NCBI GenBank assembly: GCA_024349765.1
Contig: AP026073.1
Location: 2,976,001 to 3,040,000 of the forward strand
DNA: 64,000 nucleotides
Direction: 5' to 3'
Source: Streptomyces nigrescens
GTDB taxonomy: Bacteria; Actinomycetota; Actinomycetes; Streptomycetales; Streptomycetaceae
In this document: positions 41,164 to 49,597 of the stretch, piece after piece
How the letters are laid out: every line of letters starts with the position of its first letter
Numbering within the stretch: the first letter of the stretch is position 1
Position numbers and translations under genes: made by a program
Notes under the pieces: generated by a model
Seen by the model: only the letters and a program-made list of their open reading frames with translations
What the model was told of the DNA's origin: nothing
Database searches by the model: none

Positions 41164-42846
41164 GTGCCGTTCATCACGCAGCTGCGTCAGCTCCTGGCCA
41201 AGGGGACGAACCGGCGCCGGCGGCGGGCCGTCACGTCCGCCCTCGCCGCCGTGCTCGTGTTCGGCGCGCTCGTCCTGCCCGACGACCTGCTCCGCCTGAC
41301 GCCCGGCGCGTTCGTCCGGATACCGGTGGAGGGCATCGCCGGTGCCGCGCTGCTGCTCCTGCTGCCGCCGCGGCCGCGGCGGGTCGTCGCGGTGCTCGCC
41401 GGGGCGGGCCTGGGCCTGATGACCCTGCTCGACCTCCTCAACATGGGCTTCCGCGCGGTGCTGGTCAGGCCGTTCGACCCGGTGCTGGACTGGGGGCTGT
41501 TCGGCGACGCCGCGTCGTTCCTCGACGACTCGGCGGGCCGGACCGGTGCGATCGCCGCGGTCGTCGGGGCCGTGCTCGTCGCGCTCGCCCTGCCCGTGCT
41601 GATGGCGCTGGCCGTGCTCCGGCTCAGCCACGTCCTGGCCCGGCACAGCTCCCTGGCCACCCGCGGCACCCTCGTCCTCGGTACCGCCTGGCTCGTCAGC
41701 GCCGCGCTCGGCCTCCAGCTCGCCGGGGCGCCGCTCGCCTCCCGCACCACCGCCGAACACCTCGACGACCGCGCCCAGCAGGTGCGGACGAGCCTCGCGG
41801 ACGAGCGGGTCTTCGCCGCGGAAGCGGCCACCGACCCCTTCGGCAGCACGCCGCCCGACCAACTGCTGAACGGCCTGCGCGGCAAGGACGTCATCTTCAC
41901 CTTCATCGAGAGCTACGGCCGCAGCGCGATAGACGACCCGGGGATAGGCCCCGGCGTCGACAAGGTGCTCGCGGACGGGACCGAGCAGTTGCGGCGGGCC
42001 GGCTTCACCGCCCGGAGCGGCTGGCTCACCTCCTCGACGGCGGGCGGCGGCAGCTGGCTGGCGCACTCCACCTTCCTGTCCGGCCTGTGGATCAACAACC
42101 AGCAGCGCTACCGCACCGTCACCTCCAGCGACCGGATGAGCCTGACCCGCGCCTTCCGGCGGACCGGCGCCTGGCGGACGGTCGGCATCATGCCGGGCGT
42201 CAGCCGGTCCTGGCCGGAGGCCCGCTTCTACGGCCTCGACACCGTCTACGACTCCCGCACGCTCGGCTACCACGGCCCGAAGTTCAGCTGGTCGCGGATG
42301 CCGGACCAGTACAGCCTGTCCGCGTTCGAGCGGCTGCAGCACGGCAAGCGGGGCGGCAAGCCGCTGATGTCGGAGATCATCCTGACCTCCAGCCACAACC
42401 CGTGGGCCCCGCTGCCCAAGATGCTCGGCTGGGGCCGGGTCGGCGACGGCTCGGTCTACCGTGCCGTCGAGGCGGCCGGCAAGGACCCCAAGGACGTGTG
42501 GCAGGACGCCGCCCGGGTCCGCACCGAGTACGGCCGGGCCATCCAGTACTCGCTGCACAGCCTGCTCTCGTACGTCGAGAAGTACGGCCGGAAGAACACT
42601 GTGCTGGTCTTCCTCGGCGACCACCAGCCGGTCCCCACCGTCACCGGTGAGCACGCCGGCCGGGACGTACCGGTGGCGATCGTCGCCCATGACCCGGCCG
42701 TGCTGCGCCGGATCTCCGACTGGGGCTGGCAGCCCGGCCTCCGGCCCGGACCCAAGACGCCGGTCTGGCGGATGGACACCTTCCGCGACCGCTTCCTGAC
42801 CGCCTACGGACCCCGGTCCGGCTCCGCGCACAAGGGGAAGAAGTGA
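41164..42846 (+). CDS. Membrane sulfatase/alkaline phosphatase-superfamily protein
   Basis: Encodes 560 residues. The N-terminal 210 have about five transmembrane helices (SALAAVLVFGALVLPDDLL to LGTAWLVSAALGLQL), then an extracellular hydrolase domain: DVIFTFIESYGRSAI, the nucleophile region STAGGGSWLAHSTFLSG and metal-site FLGDHQPVPTV. This is the architecture of LtaS-like phosphoglycerol transferases and related sulfatases; some Streptomyces relatives carry the misleading name CDP-alcohol phosphatidyltransferase. Likely role: cell-envelope polymer modification. GTG 41164 with GGAAGGACC. Confidence 0.88.
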   Translation: MPFITQLRQLLAKGTNRRRRRAVTSALAAVLVFGALVLPDDLLRLTPGAFVRIPVEGIAGAALLLLLPPRPRRVVAVLAGAGLGLMTLLDLLNMGFRAVLVRPFDPVLDWGLFGDAASFLDDSAGRTGAIAAVVGAVLVALALPVLMALAVLRLSHVLARHSSLATRGTLVLGTAWLVSAALGLQLAGAPLASRTTAEHLDDRAQQVRTSLADERVFAAEAATDPFGSTPPDQLLNGLRGKDVIFTFIESYGRSAIDDPGIGPGVDKVLADGTEQLRRAGFTARSGWLTSSTAGGGSWLAHSTFLSGLWINNQQRYRTVTSSDRMSLTRAFRRTGAWRTVGIMPGVSRSWPEARFYGLDTVYDSRTLGYHGPKFSWSRMPDQYSLSAFERLQHGKRGGKPLMSEIILTSSHNPWAPLPKMLGWGRVGDGSVYRAVEAAGKDPKDVWQDAARVRTEYGRAIQYSLHSLLSYVEKYGRKNTVLVFLGDHQPVPTVTGEHAGRDVPVAIVAHDPAVLRRISDWGWQPGLRPGPKTPVWRMDTFRDRFLTAYGPRSGSAHKGKK

Positions 42847-42990
42847 CCCGGGCCCGGCTCCGGAGCGACCCTCAACCCCCTTCGAAATCCACCGGATTCG
42901 CCCTGTTGAGCATCGCTCAGCCGCTGCCTATGCTCGGCACGCATCGACGCACACCACGTGGAGTCGAGCCGCACCCCGCCAGGAGCCCGG

Positions 42991-44514
42991 ATGAGCTTCA
43001 ACCTCGCCACCGCTCTTCGTGAATCCCGCCGGAACCACCCGGACAAACCCCTGTGCCACCTCGGGGCCCGGACCGTCAGCTACGCCGGGGCCGACGAGAC
43101 CTCCGGCCGGATCGCCGCGGTCCTGCGCGCGCTGGGCCTGGAACGCGGTGATGCGGTCGCCGTCCACCTGCCCAACGTGCCGGAGTTCCTGTTCGCCTAC
43201 TTCGGCATCCTCAAGGCCGGTCTGGTCATGGTCCCGCTCAACCCCCTGCTCACGGCCCCCGAGATCGCCTACCACCTCACCGACTCGGGGGCCCGGCTGC
43301 TCCTCACCCACGAGGAGTTCGCCGACGGTGCGGTCAAGGGCGCCGAACTCGCCGGCGGCGTACCGGCGTACGTCGTCCCGCGGCCCGGCAGCACGCGGCG
43401 GATCGCCGGCACCCGGCCCTACGACGAGCTCACCACCGCCGACGACACCGGCGAGATCGAGCCGGCCGGCGCCGACGACACCGCCGTCCTGCTCTACACC
43501 AGCGGCACCACCGGCCGCCCCAAGGGCGCCGAACTCACCCACTTCCAGCTCTACATGAACTGCACCGTCACCGGCGAGGTGTTCGGCTACCGCCCCGACG
43601 ACATCGGCCTCGCGGTGCTGCCGCTCTTCCACGTCTTCGGCCTCTCCAGCGTCCTCAACCTGGCCGTGCGGCACGGCGGCACGCTGGCCCTGGTCCCGCG
43701 GTTCGAGACCGGTGCGGTCCTCGACGCGCTCGAACGGCACCGCTGCACGATCTTCGCCGGCGTCCCCACCATGTACGCGGCCCTCCTCCAGGCCGACACC
43801 GCGCACCGGGATCTGAGCGCGCTGCGCGTCGGGGTCTCCGGCGGCGCGGCGATTCCGGGCGAGACCATCCGGGCCTTCGAGGAGAAGTTCCCCGGCGTGG
43901 CGGTCCTGGAGGGCTACGGCCTGTCCGAGACGGCCAGTACCGCCACCTTCAACATCAGCCCCGAGCAGCGCAAGGTGCTCTCCATCGGCAAGCCCATCTG
44001 GGGCGTGGAGGTGCGGATCGCCGACGACACCGGCGCCGCGCTGCCTCCCGGCCCCGACCACGTGGGCGAGATCCTGATCCGCGGCCACAACGTCATGAAG
44101 GGCTACTTCCGCCGCCCCGAGGAGACCGCCGAGGCGCTGCGCGGCGGCTGGCTGCACACCGGGGACCTCGGCTACCGGGACGACGACGGCTACTTCTTCG
44201 TCGTCGACCGCAAGAAGGACCTGATCATCCGCGGCGGCTACAACGTGTACCCGCGCGAGGTCGAGGAGGTCCTGTACGCCCACCCGGCCGTCGCCGAGGC
44301 CGCGGTCATCGGCCGTGCCGACGACCGGCTCGGCGAGGAGGTCGTCGCCGTCGTCGCGCTGTGCCGCGGTGCGCACACCACCCCCGAGGAACTCACCGCC
44401 CACTGCCGGCAACAGCTTGCCGCGTACAAATACCCCCGGGAGATCCGGATCGTCGACGCGCTGCCCAAGGGGCCCACCGGCAAGATCCTCAAGAAGGAGC
44501 TGCGCGCCCGATGA
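42991..44514 (+). CDS. Long-chain fatty acid-CoA ligase (AMP-binding)
   Basis: Encodes 507 residues of the ANL adenylating superfamily. P-loop-like LLYTSGTTGRPKGAELTH, the A5 GYGLSETASTATFN, A7 WLHTGDLGYRDDDGYF and A10 catalytic Lys in LPKGPTGKILKKEL are complete. Activates a carboxylic acid, most likely fatty or aromatic, to its CoA thioester via an AMP ester. ATG 42991 has AGGAG; stop overlaps the following ATG (ATGA), so a phosphotriesterase-like gene was once its translational partner. Confidence 0.93.
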   Translation: MSFNLATALRESRRNHPDKPLCHLGARTVSYAGADETSGRIAAVLRALGLERGDAVAVHLPNVPEFLFAYFGILKAGLVMVPLNPLLTAPEIAYHLTDSGARLLLTHEEFADGAVKGAELAGGVPAYVVPRPGSTRRIAGTRPYDELTTADDTGEIEPAGADDTAVLLYTSGTTGRPKGAELTHFQLYMNCTVTGEVFGYRPDDIGLAVLPLFHVFGLSSVLNLAVRHGGTLALVPRFETGAVLDALERHRCTIFAGVPTMYAALLQADTAHRDLSALRVGVSGGAAIPGETIRAFEEKFPGVAVLEGYGLSETASTATFNISPEQRKVLSIGKPIWGVEVRIADDTGAALPPGPDHVGEILIRGHNVMKGYFRRPEETAEALRGGWLHTGDLGYRDDDGYFFVVDRKKDLIIRGGYNVYPREVEEVLYAHPAVAEAAVIGRADDRLGEEVVAVVALCRGAHTTPEELTAHCRQQLAAYKYPREIRIVDALPKGPTGKILKKELRAR

Positions 44515-44955
44515 CGCGGGTGAACGCCGCGCTCGGCCCGGTCGACAGCGCGGAGCTGGGACGCACGTACGTCCATGAGCACCTCTTCACCCTCACCGCC
44601 GACGTACATGCCAACTACCCCAAGGAGTGGGGGAGCGAGGAGGGGCGGGTGGCCGACGCGGTCGACAAGCTGCGCGCGCTGGCCGCCCAGGGCGTCCGCA
44701 CCCTCGTCGACCCGACCGTGGTCGGTCTCGGCCGCTACATCCCCCGGGTACGGCGCATCGCCGAGAGGAGCGCCGACCGCACCCTGATCGAGATGTGCCG
44801 CCGCGGATACGCGGAGAGCCTCGGAGCAGTGGCCCTACCTGCACCTCGGCGAGGAGGTCCTGCCGTACGTCCGGGCCCGCGGGGTGACGGAGGAGCAGAT
44901 CACCACCATGCTCGTCGGCAATCCGCGGCGGCTGTTCGAGGGCGCTGGAGCCTGA
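44511..44955 (+). pseudogene. Phosphotriesterase-family gene reduced by internal deletions
   Basis: ATG 44511 starts a phosphotriesterase-related sequence (LGRTYVHEHLFTLTADVHAN, with the metal-site HEH) intact for about 95 residues. It then joins directly to a C-terminal-type MCRRGYAES and, by a second jump and frame change at about 44820, to EQWPYLHLGEEVLPYVRARG, VTEEQITTMLVGNPRRLFEG, ending TGA 44953-44955. About 600 bp of the barrel, with the remaining metal ligands, are missing. No working enzyme can result. Family members hydrolyse organophosphates or lactones. The intact-looking ends suggest rather recent loss. Confidence 0.85.
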
Positions 44956-45118
44956 CCGTCGGCTGACGACCCGTGTCTCTCTGTTTATGTCTTTGGCATA
45001 TGCCAATGACCCGTGCCGTCATGCATATACAGAAAAGCGGACATAGTATCAAAAAGCGTCCAGGTTGACGTCGCAGGGCGGTTGGCGTCCGTCCGGTCAC
45101 GGGAGGAGGCGGTTCGCT
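44956..45118. promoter_or_regulatory. AT-rich promoter-like region with 14-bp palindrome before the GGDEF-EAL operon
   Basis: This stretch is markedly less GC-rich than the rest of the window. TTGGCATATGCCAA at 44993-45006 is a perfect 14-bp palindrome, about 113 bp before the TTG start, and CATATAC plus TAGTATC follow downstream as possible minus-10 boxes. It is a good operator candidate for the six-gene block that follows. Strong GGGAGGAGG ribosome site at 45101-45109. Confidence 0.5.
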
Positions 45119-48100
45119 TTGAGCCGCATACACCGCCTGATGGCCGCGTACGTCATCCTCGTGATCCCGCCCACGGTGGTCTATCTGACGGTGCCCGCCG
45201 CCCACACGTACACCTGGGCCGCCATCGTCCTCGGCAACGTATGGGCCATCATCGCCGGCATCCGCATGCACCGGCCGGCCCACGCCTGGCCCTGGCTGCT
45301 GCTCGCCGCCGCGAACCTGGCCTTCATGGCCGGCGACACCACGTACAACGTGCTCAACAGCTTCCTGCACCAGGAGAACCCGTTCCCCTCCCTCGCCGAC
45401 GTCTTCTACCTGGCGACCTACCCACTGTTCGCCGCCGGACTGCTGGGCTTCATCCGCTACCGCCGGACCGGCCGCGACGTGGCGAGCCTGCTGGACGCGA
45501 TGATCCTCACGTCCGGCCTGGCCCTGCTCTCCTGGGACTACCTGATCAACCCGTACACCACGGCCGCCGACATGACGTGGGTGCAGCGCTCCATCTCCAT
45601 CGCCTATCCGCTCGGCGACGTGCTGATGCTGGCGATGCTCGCCCGGCTGCTGACCCCGGGCTCGGTACGGACCCGCGCCGTCCAGTTCCTCACCCTCGGC
45701 ACCTTCGGCATTCTCTTCTCCGATGTGCTCTACGGGCTCCTCCAGCTCAAAGGGGCCTGGCAGGTCGGCACGCCGATGGACCTGGGCTGGGTGGTCTTCT
45801 TCACCGCCTGGGGCCTGGCCGCACTGCACCCGTCCATGGTGGAACTGACCGAGCGCACCCCCGTCCGGCAGGCCGGCATCCACCCCCGGCGGCTCGCCGT
45901 GCTCGCGCTGGCCTCGCTCATCGCGCCCGTGCTGCTCATCCAGGAGGCCGTCCGCGGCCAGCTGCAGCAGGTGCCCGTGATCGCGGTGTTCTCGGCCGTG
46001 CTCTTCCTGCTCGTGTTCGCCCGGCTGTCGGGACTGGTCGTGGTGCACCTGAGGGCCGTGACCCGCGAACGCGGCCTGCGGGTGGCGGCCGCCGCGCTGG
46101 TGTCCACGTCCGGCGTCGAGGAGATCGCCCACTCGATCCGCCGAGCGGCCGGACCGCTCTTCGGCTCCGGAGTGAGCCACGAGGTCGCCCTGCTGACCCT
46201 CGCCCCCGGCGAGACCCGGCTGCACTCCGTGCCCACCACCGCCCAGCCGCACACCTGGACCGTCGACTGGCAGGACGAGCCGGCCGACGCCTGGCGCCCC
46301 CGGTTCCTCGCCCGCGAGACGCAGATCGTGTGCGTCACCGACCTCGGCGACCAGGCCGTCGCGGAACTCGCCCCGCTGCCCAGCGCGCTGCTGTGCCCAC
46401 TGGCCGTCAGCAACGGTCCCGCCGGCAACTCCCTGATCGGCGCCCTGATCGTCGCCGGCACCGAGAAGAGCCTGGCCGAGCGGTGGGGCTCCTTCGAGAC
46501 CCTCGCCGCGCAGGCGGCCCTGGCGATGGAACGCGTCGCGCTCGGTCAGGAGATCAACCGGCGCAACAGCGAGGCGTACTTCCGCACCCTGGTGCACAAC
46601 ACCTCGGACGTCATCCTCATTCTCGACGACGACAACACCATCCGCTACGCCAGCCCCTCCGCGGAGGGCATGTTCGGCCGCACCCCGCTCAACGGAGTGC
46701 GCCTCGCCGAGCTGATGAGCGAACCGGACGGCGAACGCGCCCTGCGCGCCCTGGGCCGGATGCGCGACGGCGACTGCCAGGACAGCCGCGACGACTGGCA
46801 GGTCCTGCACCGCGACGGCGCCCGCATCGACGTCGAGGCCCGGTGCAGCAACCTGCGGCACGACCAGACCGTCCACGGCCTGGTCCTGACCCTCCGGGAC
46901 GTGACCGAGCAGCGCAAACTCGAACGCGAACTCACCCACCGCGCCTTCCACGACGCGCTCACCGGCCTGCCCAACCGGCTGCTCCTCCTGGAGCGGATCG
47001 AGCACGCCCTGCTGCGCGGCCGCCGCGACGGCACCGTCCCCTGCGTCCTCTTCATCGACCTCGACGACTTCAAGGTCGTCAACGACACCAGCGGCCACTC
47101 CATCGGCGACGAACTGCTGATCGCGGTGGCACGACGGCTGACCGGCACGATGCGGGCCAGCGACACCGCCGCGCGCCTGGGCGGCGACGAGTTCGGGGTC
47201 CTCATGGAAGGCGTGCGCGAGCCCGCCGACGCCGAGGCACTCGGCGAACAGGTCGTACAGAACCTCAACCAGCCCTTCCGGCTCTCCGAGCAGATGGTCA
47301 GCACCTCCGCCAGCGTGGGCATCGCCACCGCCCGGGACAGCGCCGACGCCGAGGAACTGCTCGGCCACGCCGACCTGGCCCTGTACGCCGCGAAGACGGC
47401 CGGCAAGCGGCAGTGGCGCCGCTACCAGGCGGGGCTGCACACCGGCATGCTCGAACGGCACGAACTCCGGGCCCGGCTGGAGGGCGCACTGGACGCCGAG
47501 GCGTTCGACGTCCGCTACCAGCCCATCGTGGAGATCGCGACCGGCGCGCTCGCCGGCTTCGAGGCGCTGGCCCGCTGGCCGCACGCCCGCCGCGGCTCGG
47601 TGACGCCCCATCAGTTCATCGCGCTCGCCGAGGAGACCGGGCACATCATGCCGCTCGGCGCCTGGGTGCTCCAGCAGGCCACCGCCAACCTCGCCCGCTG
47701 GCAGCGGGAGGTGCCCCGGCCGGACCCGCTGCACATCAATGTGAACGTCTCCGCCCGGCAGTTCCGCGACCCCGGCTTCCTCGACGAGGTCCGTGCCGTC
47801 CTCGGCGCCACCGGCGTGGCCCACGGCTCCCTCGTGCTGGAGCTGACCGAGACCGTCCTGATGCATACCGACGAGCAGATCCGCGCGGTGATGAGGGCGC
47901 TCAAGGACCTCGGCGTGCGCATGGCGATCGACGACTTCGGCACCGGCTTCTCGTCGCTCAGCTATCTCCGGGAATTCCCCATCGACCTGCTGAAGGTCGA
48001 CAAATCATTCATCGACGACATAGGTGTCGACACCCAGCAAGTCGCCCTGGTCGAGGGTATTGTGCGCATCGCCGACACCCTCGGTCTGCAGGTCATCGCC

Positions 48101-49597
48101 GAAGGCATCGAAGAGGACGTGCAACGGGACCGGCTCCTGGCCATGGGGTGCCGGTTCGGACAGGGCTATCTGTACGCCCGCCCGATGACGGTGGACCAGG
48201 CGGAACAGCTGCTGCGGAGCACGGCCGAGCGCCGGGCCCCGGCCCTGGCCGGCAGCGCGGCGACCAGCCCGGTATCCCGCCGGACCACCGCACCCTCAGA
48301 CCCACAGCGCACCGGTACCCGCCGGTCCGGGGCGGAGGAGGATCACGTGCACAAGGCACTGAGGACAACCGGCGGAGCACGGCGCGATCCGCGGTGGGGC
48401 GAGCTCGAACGCCTGCGGCAGACCAACCCCATGTGCGACGCGGTCATCGACGAGGTGGACGGCCGGCACCTGCGCAGCGGCGACCACTGGCTCATCGACT
48501 TCGCCTCCTGCAACTACCTGGGCTTCGACCTCGACCCCGAGATCATGGCCGCCATCGAACCGCAGGTACGGCGCTGGGGCACCCACCCCAGCTGGTCACG
48601 GCTGATCGGCAACCCCCGGCTCTACCCCGACATCGAGGACCGGCTCACCGCACTGCTCCACGCCCAGGACAGCCTGCTGCTCCCGACCATCACCCTCATC
48701 CACGCGTCCGTGATACCGGTACTCGGCGGCGAGGGAAACATCTTCGTCGAGGCCCGGGCCCACCGCACGGTCTACGACGGATGCCTGGTGGCCCGGGGGC
48801 AGGGCGCCACCGTGCAGCGCTTCCACGCCGACCGGCCGGACGAACTGGAGGTCCTGCTGCGGTCGGCGCCGCCCGGAGCCTCCCGCCTGGTGTGCCTGGA
48901 CGGCGTCGACAGCATGACCGGGAACCTCCCCGACCTGCCCCTCCTCGCGGGCATCTGCCGGCAACGGGACGCCCTGCTCTACATCGACGACGCGCACGGA
49001 TTCGGCGTCATCGGCGAGCGCGGCACCGACGAGACCTCCCCGTACGGCAGCCGCGGCAACTGCATCGTGCGGCACCTCGGCGAGACCTACGACGGCATCG
49101 TCCTGGTCGGCGGCTTCTCCAAGGCGTACTCCTCGCTGCTGGCGTTCCTGGCCCTGCCGACGTGGATGAAGAACCACCTCAAGGTCGCCGCCGCGCCGTA
49201 CCTGTACTCCGGGCCGTCCCCCACGGCGTCGCTGGCCACCGCGCTCGCCGGTCTCGACGTCAACGACCGGCGCGGGGACACCGTCCGGGCCGCCCTGCAC
49301 CGCAAGACCGCCCGGGTCCTGGACCACCTCTACCTGCTGGGCATCGAGACCCCCAACGAAAGCGGACTGCCCATCATCGAGCTCCCGCTCGCCCACGACT
49401 CCGACCTGGACGACGTCGGCCTGTTCATGTGGGACCGCGGCATCTACGTGACGCTGGCGGCGTACCCCCTCGTCCCGCGCGACCGGGTGGGCATCCGCAT
49501 CCAGGTCACCGCCGCGAACACCGACGAGGACATCGGCCGGCTCAACGAGACGATCTCCGCCCTGGCCGAGCGGTTCGAACTCCGGCAGAGGACCTGA
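45119..49597 (+). CDS. Membrane GGDEF-EAL cyclic di-GMP protein, in frame with a C-terminal alpha-oxoamine synthase
   Basis: TTG 45119 (GGAGGAGG 9 bp upstream) opens a 1492-residue frame. Residues about 5-320: eight or more membrane helices; 320-470: GAF-like; 480-600: PAS (NTSDVILILDDDNTIRYASP); GGDEF with RLGGDEFGVLM near 685 and an I-site RASD five residues before; EAL near 812 (FEALARW), with IDDFGTGFSSLSYL and EGIE. Both enzyme motifs look intact, so synthesis and breakdown of c-di-GMP are possible. There is no stop after the EAL domain: a low-GC3 linker (about residues 1048-1075) leads into the PLP enzyme described at 48347-49597. Either one fused protein is made or the second enzyme starts internally. 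Confidence 0.85.
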   Translation: MSRIHRLMAAYVILVIPPTVVYLTVPAAHTYTWAAIVLGNVWAIIAGIRMHRPAHAWPWLLLAAANLAFMAGDTTYNVLNSFLHQENPFPSLADVFYLATYPLFAAGLLGFIRYRRTGRDVASLLDAMILTSGLALLSWDYLINPYTTAADMTWVQRSISIAYPLGDVLMLAMLARLLTPGSVRTRAVQFLTLGTFGILFSDVLYGLLQLKGAWQVGTPMDLGWVVFFTAWGLAALHPSMVELTERTPVRQAGIHPRRLAVLALASLIAPVLLIQEAVRGQLQQVPVIAVFSAVLFLLVFARLSGLVVVHLRAVTRERGLRVAAAALVSTSGVEEIAHSIRRAAGPLFGSGVSHEVALLTLAPGETRLHSVPTTAQPHTWTVDWQDEPADAWRPRFLARETQIVCVTDLGDQAVAELAPLPSALLCPLAVSNGPAGNSLIGALIVAGTEKSLAERWGSFETLAAQAALAMERVALGQEINRRNSEAYFRTLVHNTSDVILILDDDNTIRYASPSAEGMFGRTPLNGVRLAELMSEPDGERALRALGRMRDGDCQDSRDDWQVLHRDGARIDVEARCSNLRHDQTVHGLVLTLRDVTEQRKLERELTHRAFHDALTGLPNRLLLLERIEHALLRGRRDGTVPCVLFIDLDDFKVVNDTSGHSIGDELLIAVARRLTGTMRASDTAARLGGDEFGVLMEGVREPADAEALGEQVVQNLNQPFRLSEQMVSTSASVGIATARDSADAEELLGHADLALYAAKTAGKRQWRRYQAGLHTGMLERHELRARLEGALDAEAFDVRYQPIVEIATGALAGFEALARWPHARRGSVTPHQFIALAEETGHIMPLGAWVLQQATANLARWQREVPRPDPLHINVNVSARQFRDPGFLDEVRAVLGATGVAHGSLVLELTETVLMHTDEQIRAVMRALKDLGVRMAIDDFGTGFSSLSYLREFPIDLLKVDKSFIDDIGVDTQQVALVEGIVRIADTLGLQVIAEGIEEDVQRDRLLAMGCRFGQGYLYARPMTVDQAEQLLRSTAERRAPALAGSAATSPVSRRTTAPSDPQRTGTRRSGAEEDHVHKALRTTGGARRDPRWGELERLRQTNPMCDAVIDEVDGRHLRSGDHWLIDFASCNYLGFDLDPEIMAAIEPQVRRWGTHPSWSRLIGNPRLYPDIEDRLTALLHAQDSLLLPTITLIHASVIPVLGGEGNIFVEARAHRTVYDGCLVARGQGATVQRFHADRPDELEVLLRSAPPGASRLVCLDGVDSMTGNLPDLPLLAGICRQRDALLYIDDAHGFGVIGERGTDETSPYGSRGNCIVRHLGETYDGIVLVGGFSKAYSSLLAFLALPTWMKNHLKVAAAPYLYSGPSPTASLATALAGLDVNDRRGDTVRAALHRKTARVLDHLYLLGIETPNESGLPIIELPLAHDSDLDDVGLFMWDRGIYVTLAAYPLVPRDRVGIRIQVTAANTDEDIGRLNETISALAERFELRQRT
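48347..49597 (+). CDS. Alpha-oxoamine synthase (BioF/KBL/CqsA-type PLP enzyme), probable internal start
   Basis: GTG 48347, preceded by GGAGGAGG at ideal spacing, gives a 416-residue protein of normal length for alpha-oxoamine synthases. FASCNYLGFDLDPEIMAAIE, SRLIGNPRLYPDIEDRL, YIDDAHGFGVIGERG and GGFSKAYSSLLAF (PLP lysine) are family motifs. These enzymes condense an amino acid with an acyl-CoA or acyl-ACP, losing CO2, to make alpha-aminoketones: biotin precursor, aminolevulinate, sphingoid bases, or the CAI-1/LAI-1 type signals of CqsA and LqsA. No biotin genes are near. The next gene starts immediately after the stop (TGAATG). Confidence 0.85.
   Translation: MHKALRTTGGARRDPRWGELERLRQTNPMCDAVIDEVDGRHLRSGDHWLIDFASCNYLGFDLDPEIMAAIEPQVRRWGTHPSWSRLIGNPRLYPDIEDRLTALLHAQDSLLLPTITLIHASVIPVLGGEGNIFVEARAHRTVYDGCLVARGQGATVQRFHADRPDELEVLLRSAPPGASRLVCLDGVDSMTGNLPDLPLLAGICRQRDALLYIDDAHGFGVIGERGTDETSPYGSRGNCIVRHLGETYDGIVLVGGFSKAYSSLLAFLALPTWMKNHLKVAAAPYLYSGPSPTASLATALAGLDVNDRRGDTVRAALHRKTARVLDHLYLLGIETPNESGLPIIELPLAHDSDLDDVGLFMWDRGIYVTLAAYPLVPRDRVGIRIQVTAANTDEDIGRLNETISALAERFELRQRT

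Noticed and set aside
44900-47866. A 988-codon minus-strand frame
   Set aside because: Antisense shadow of the GGDEF-EAL gene; no domain motifs.
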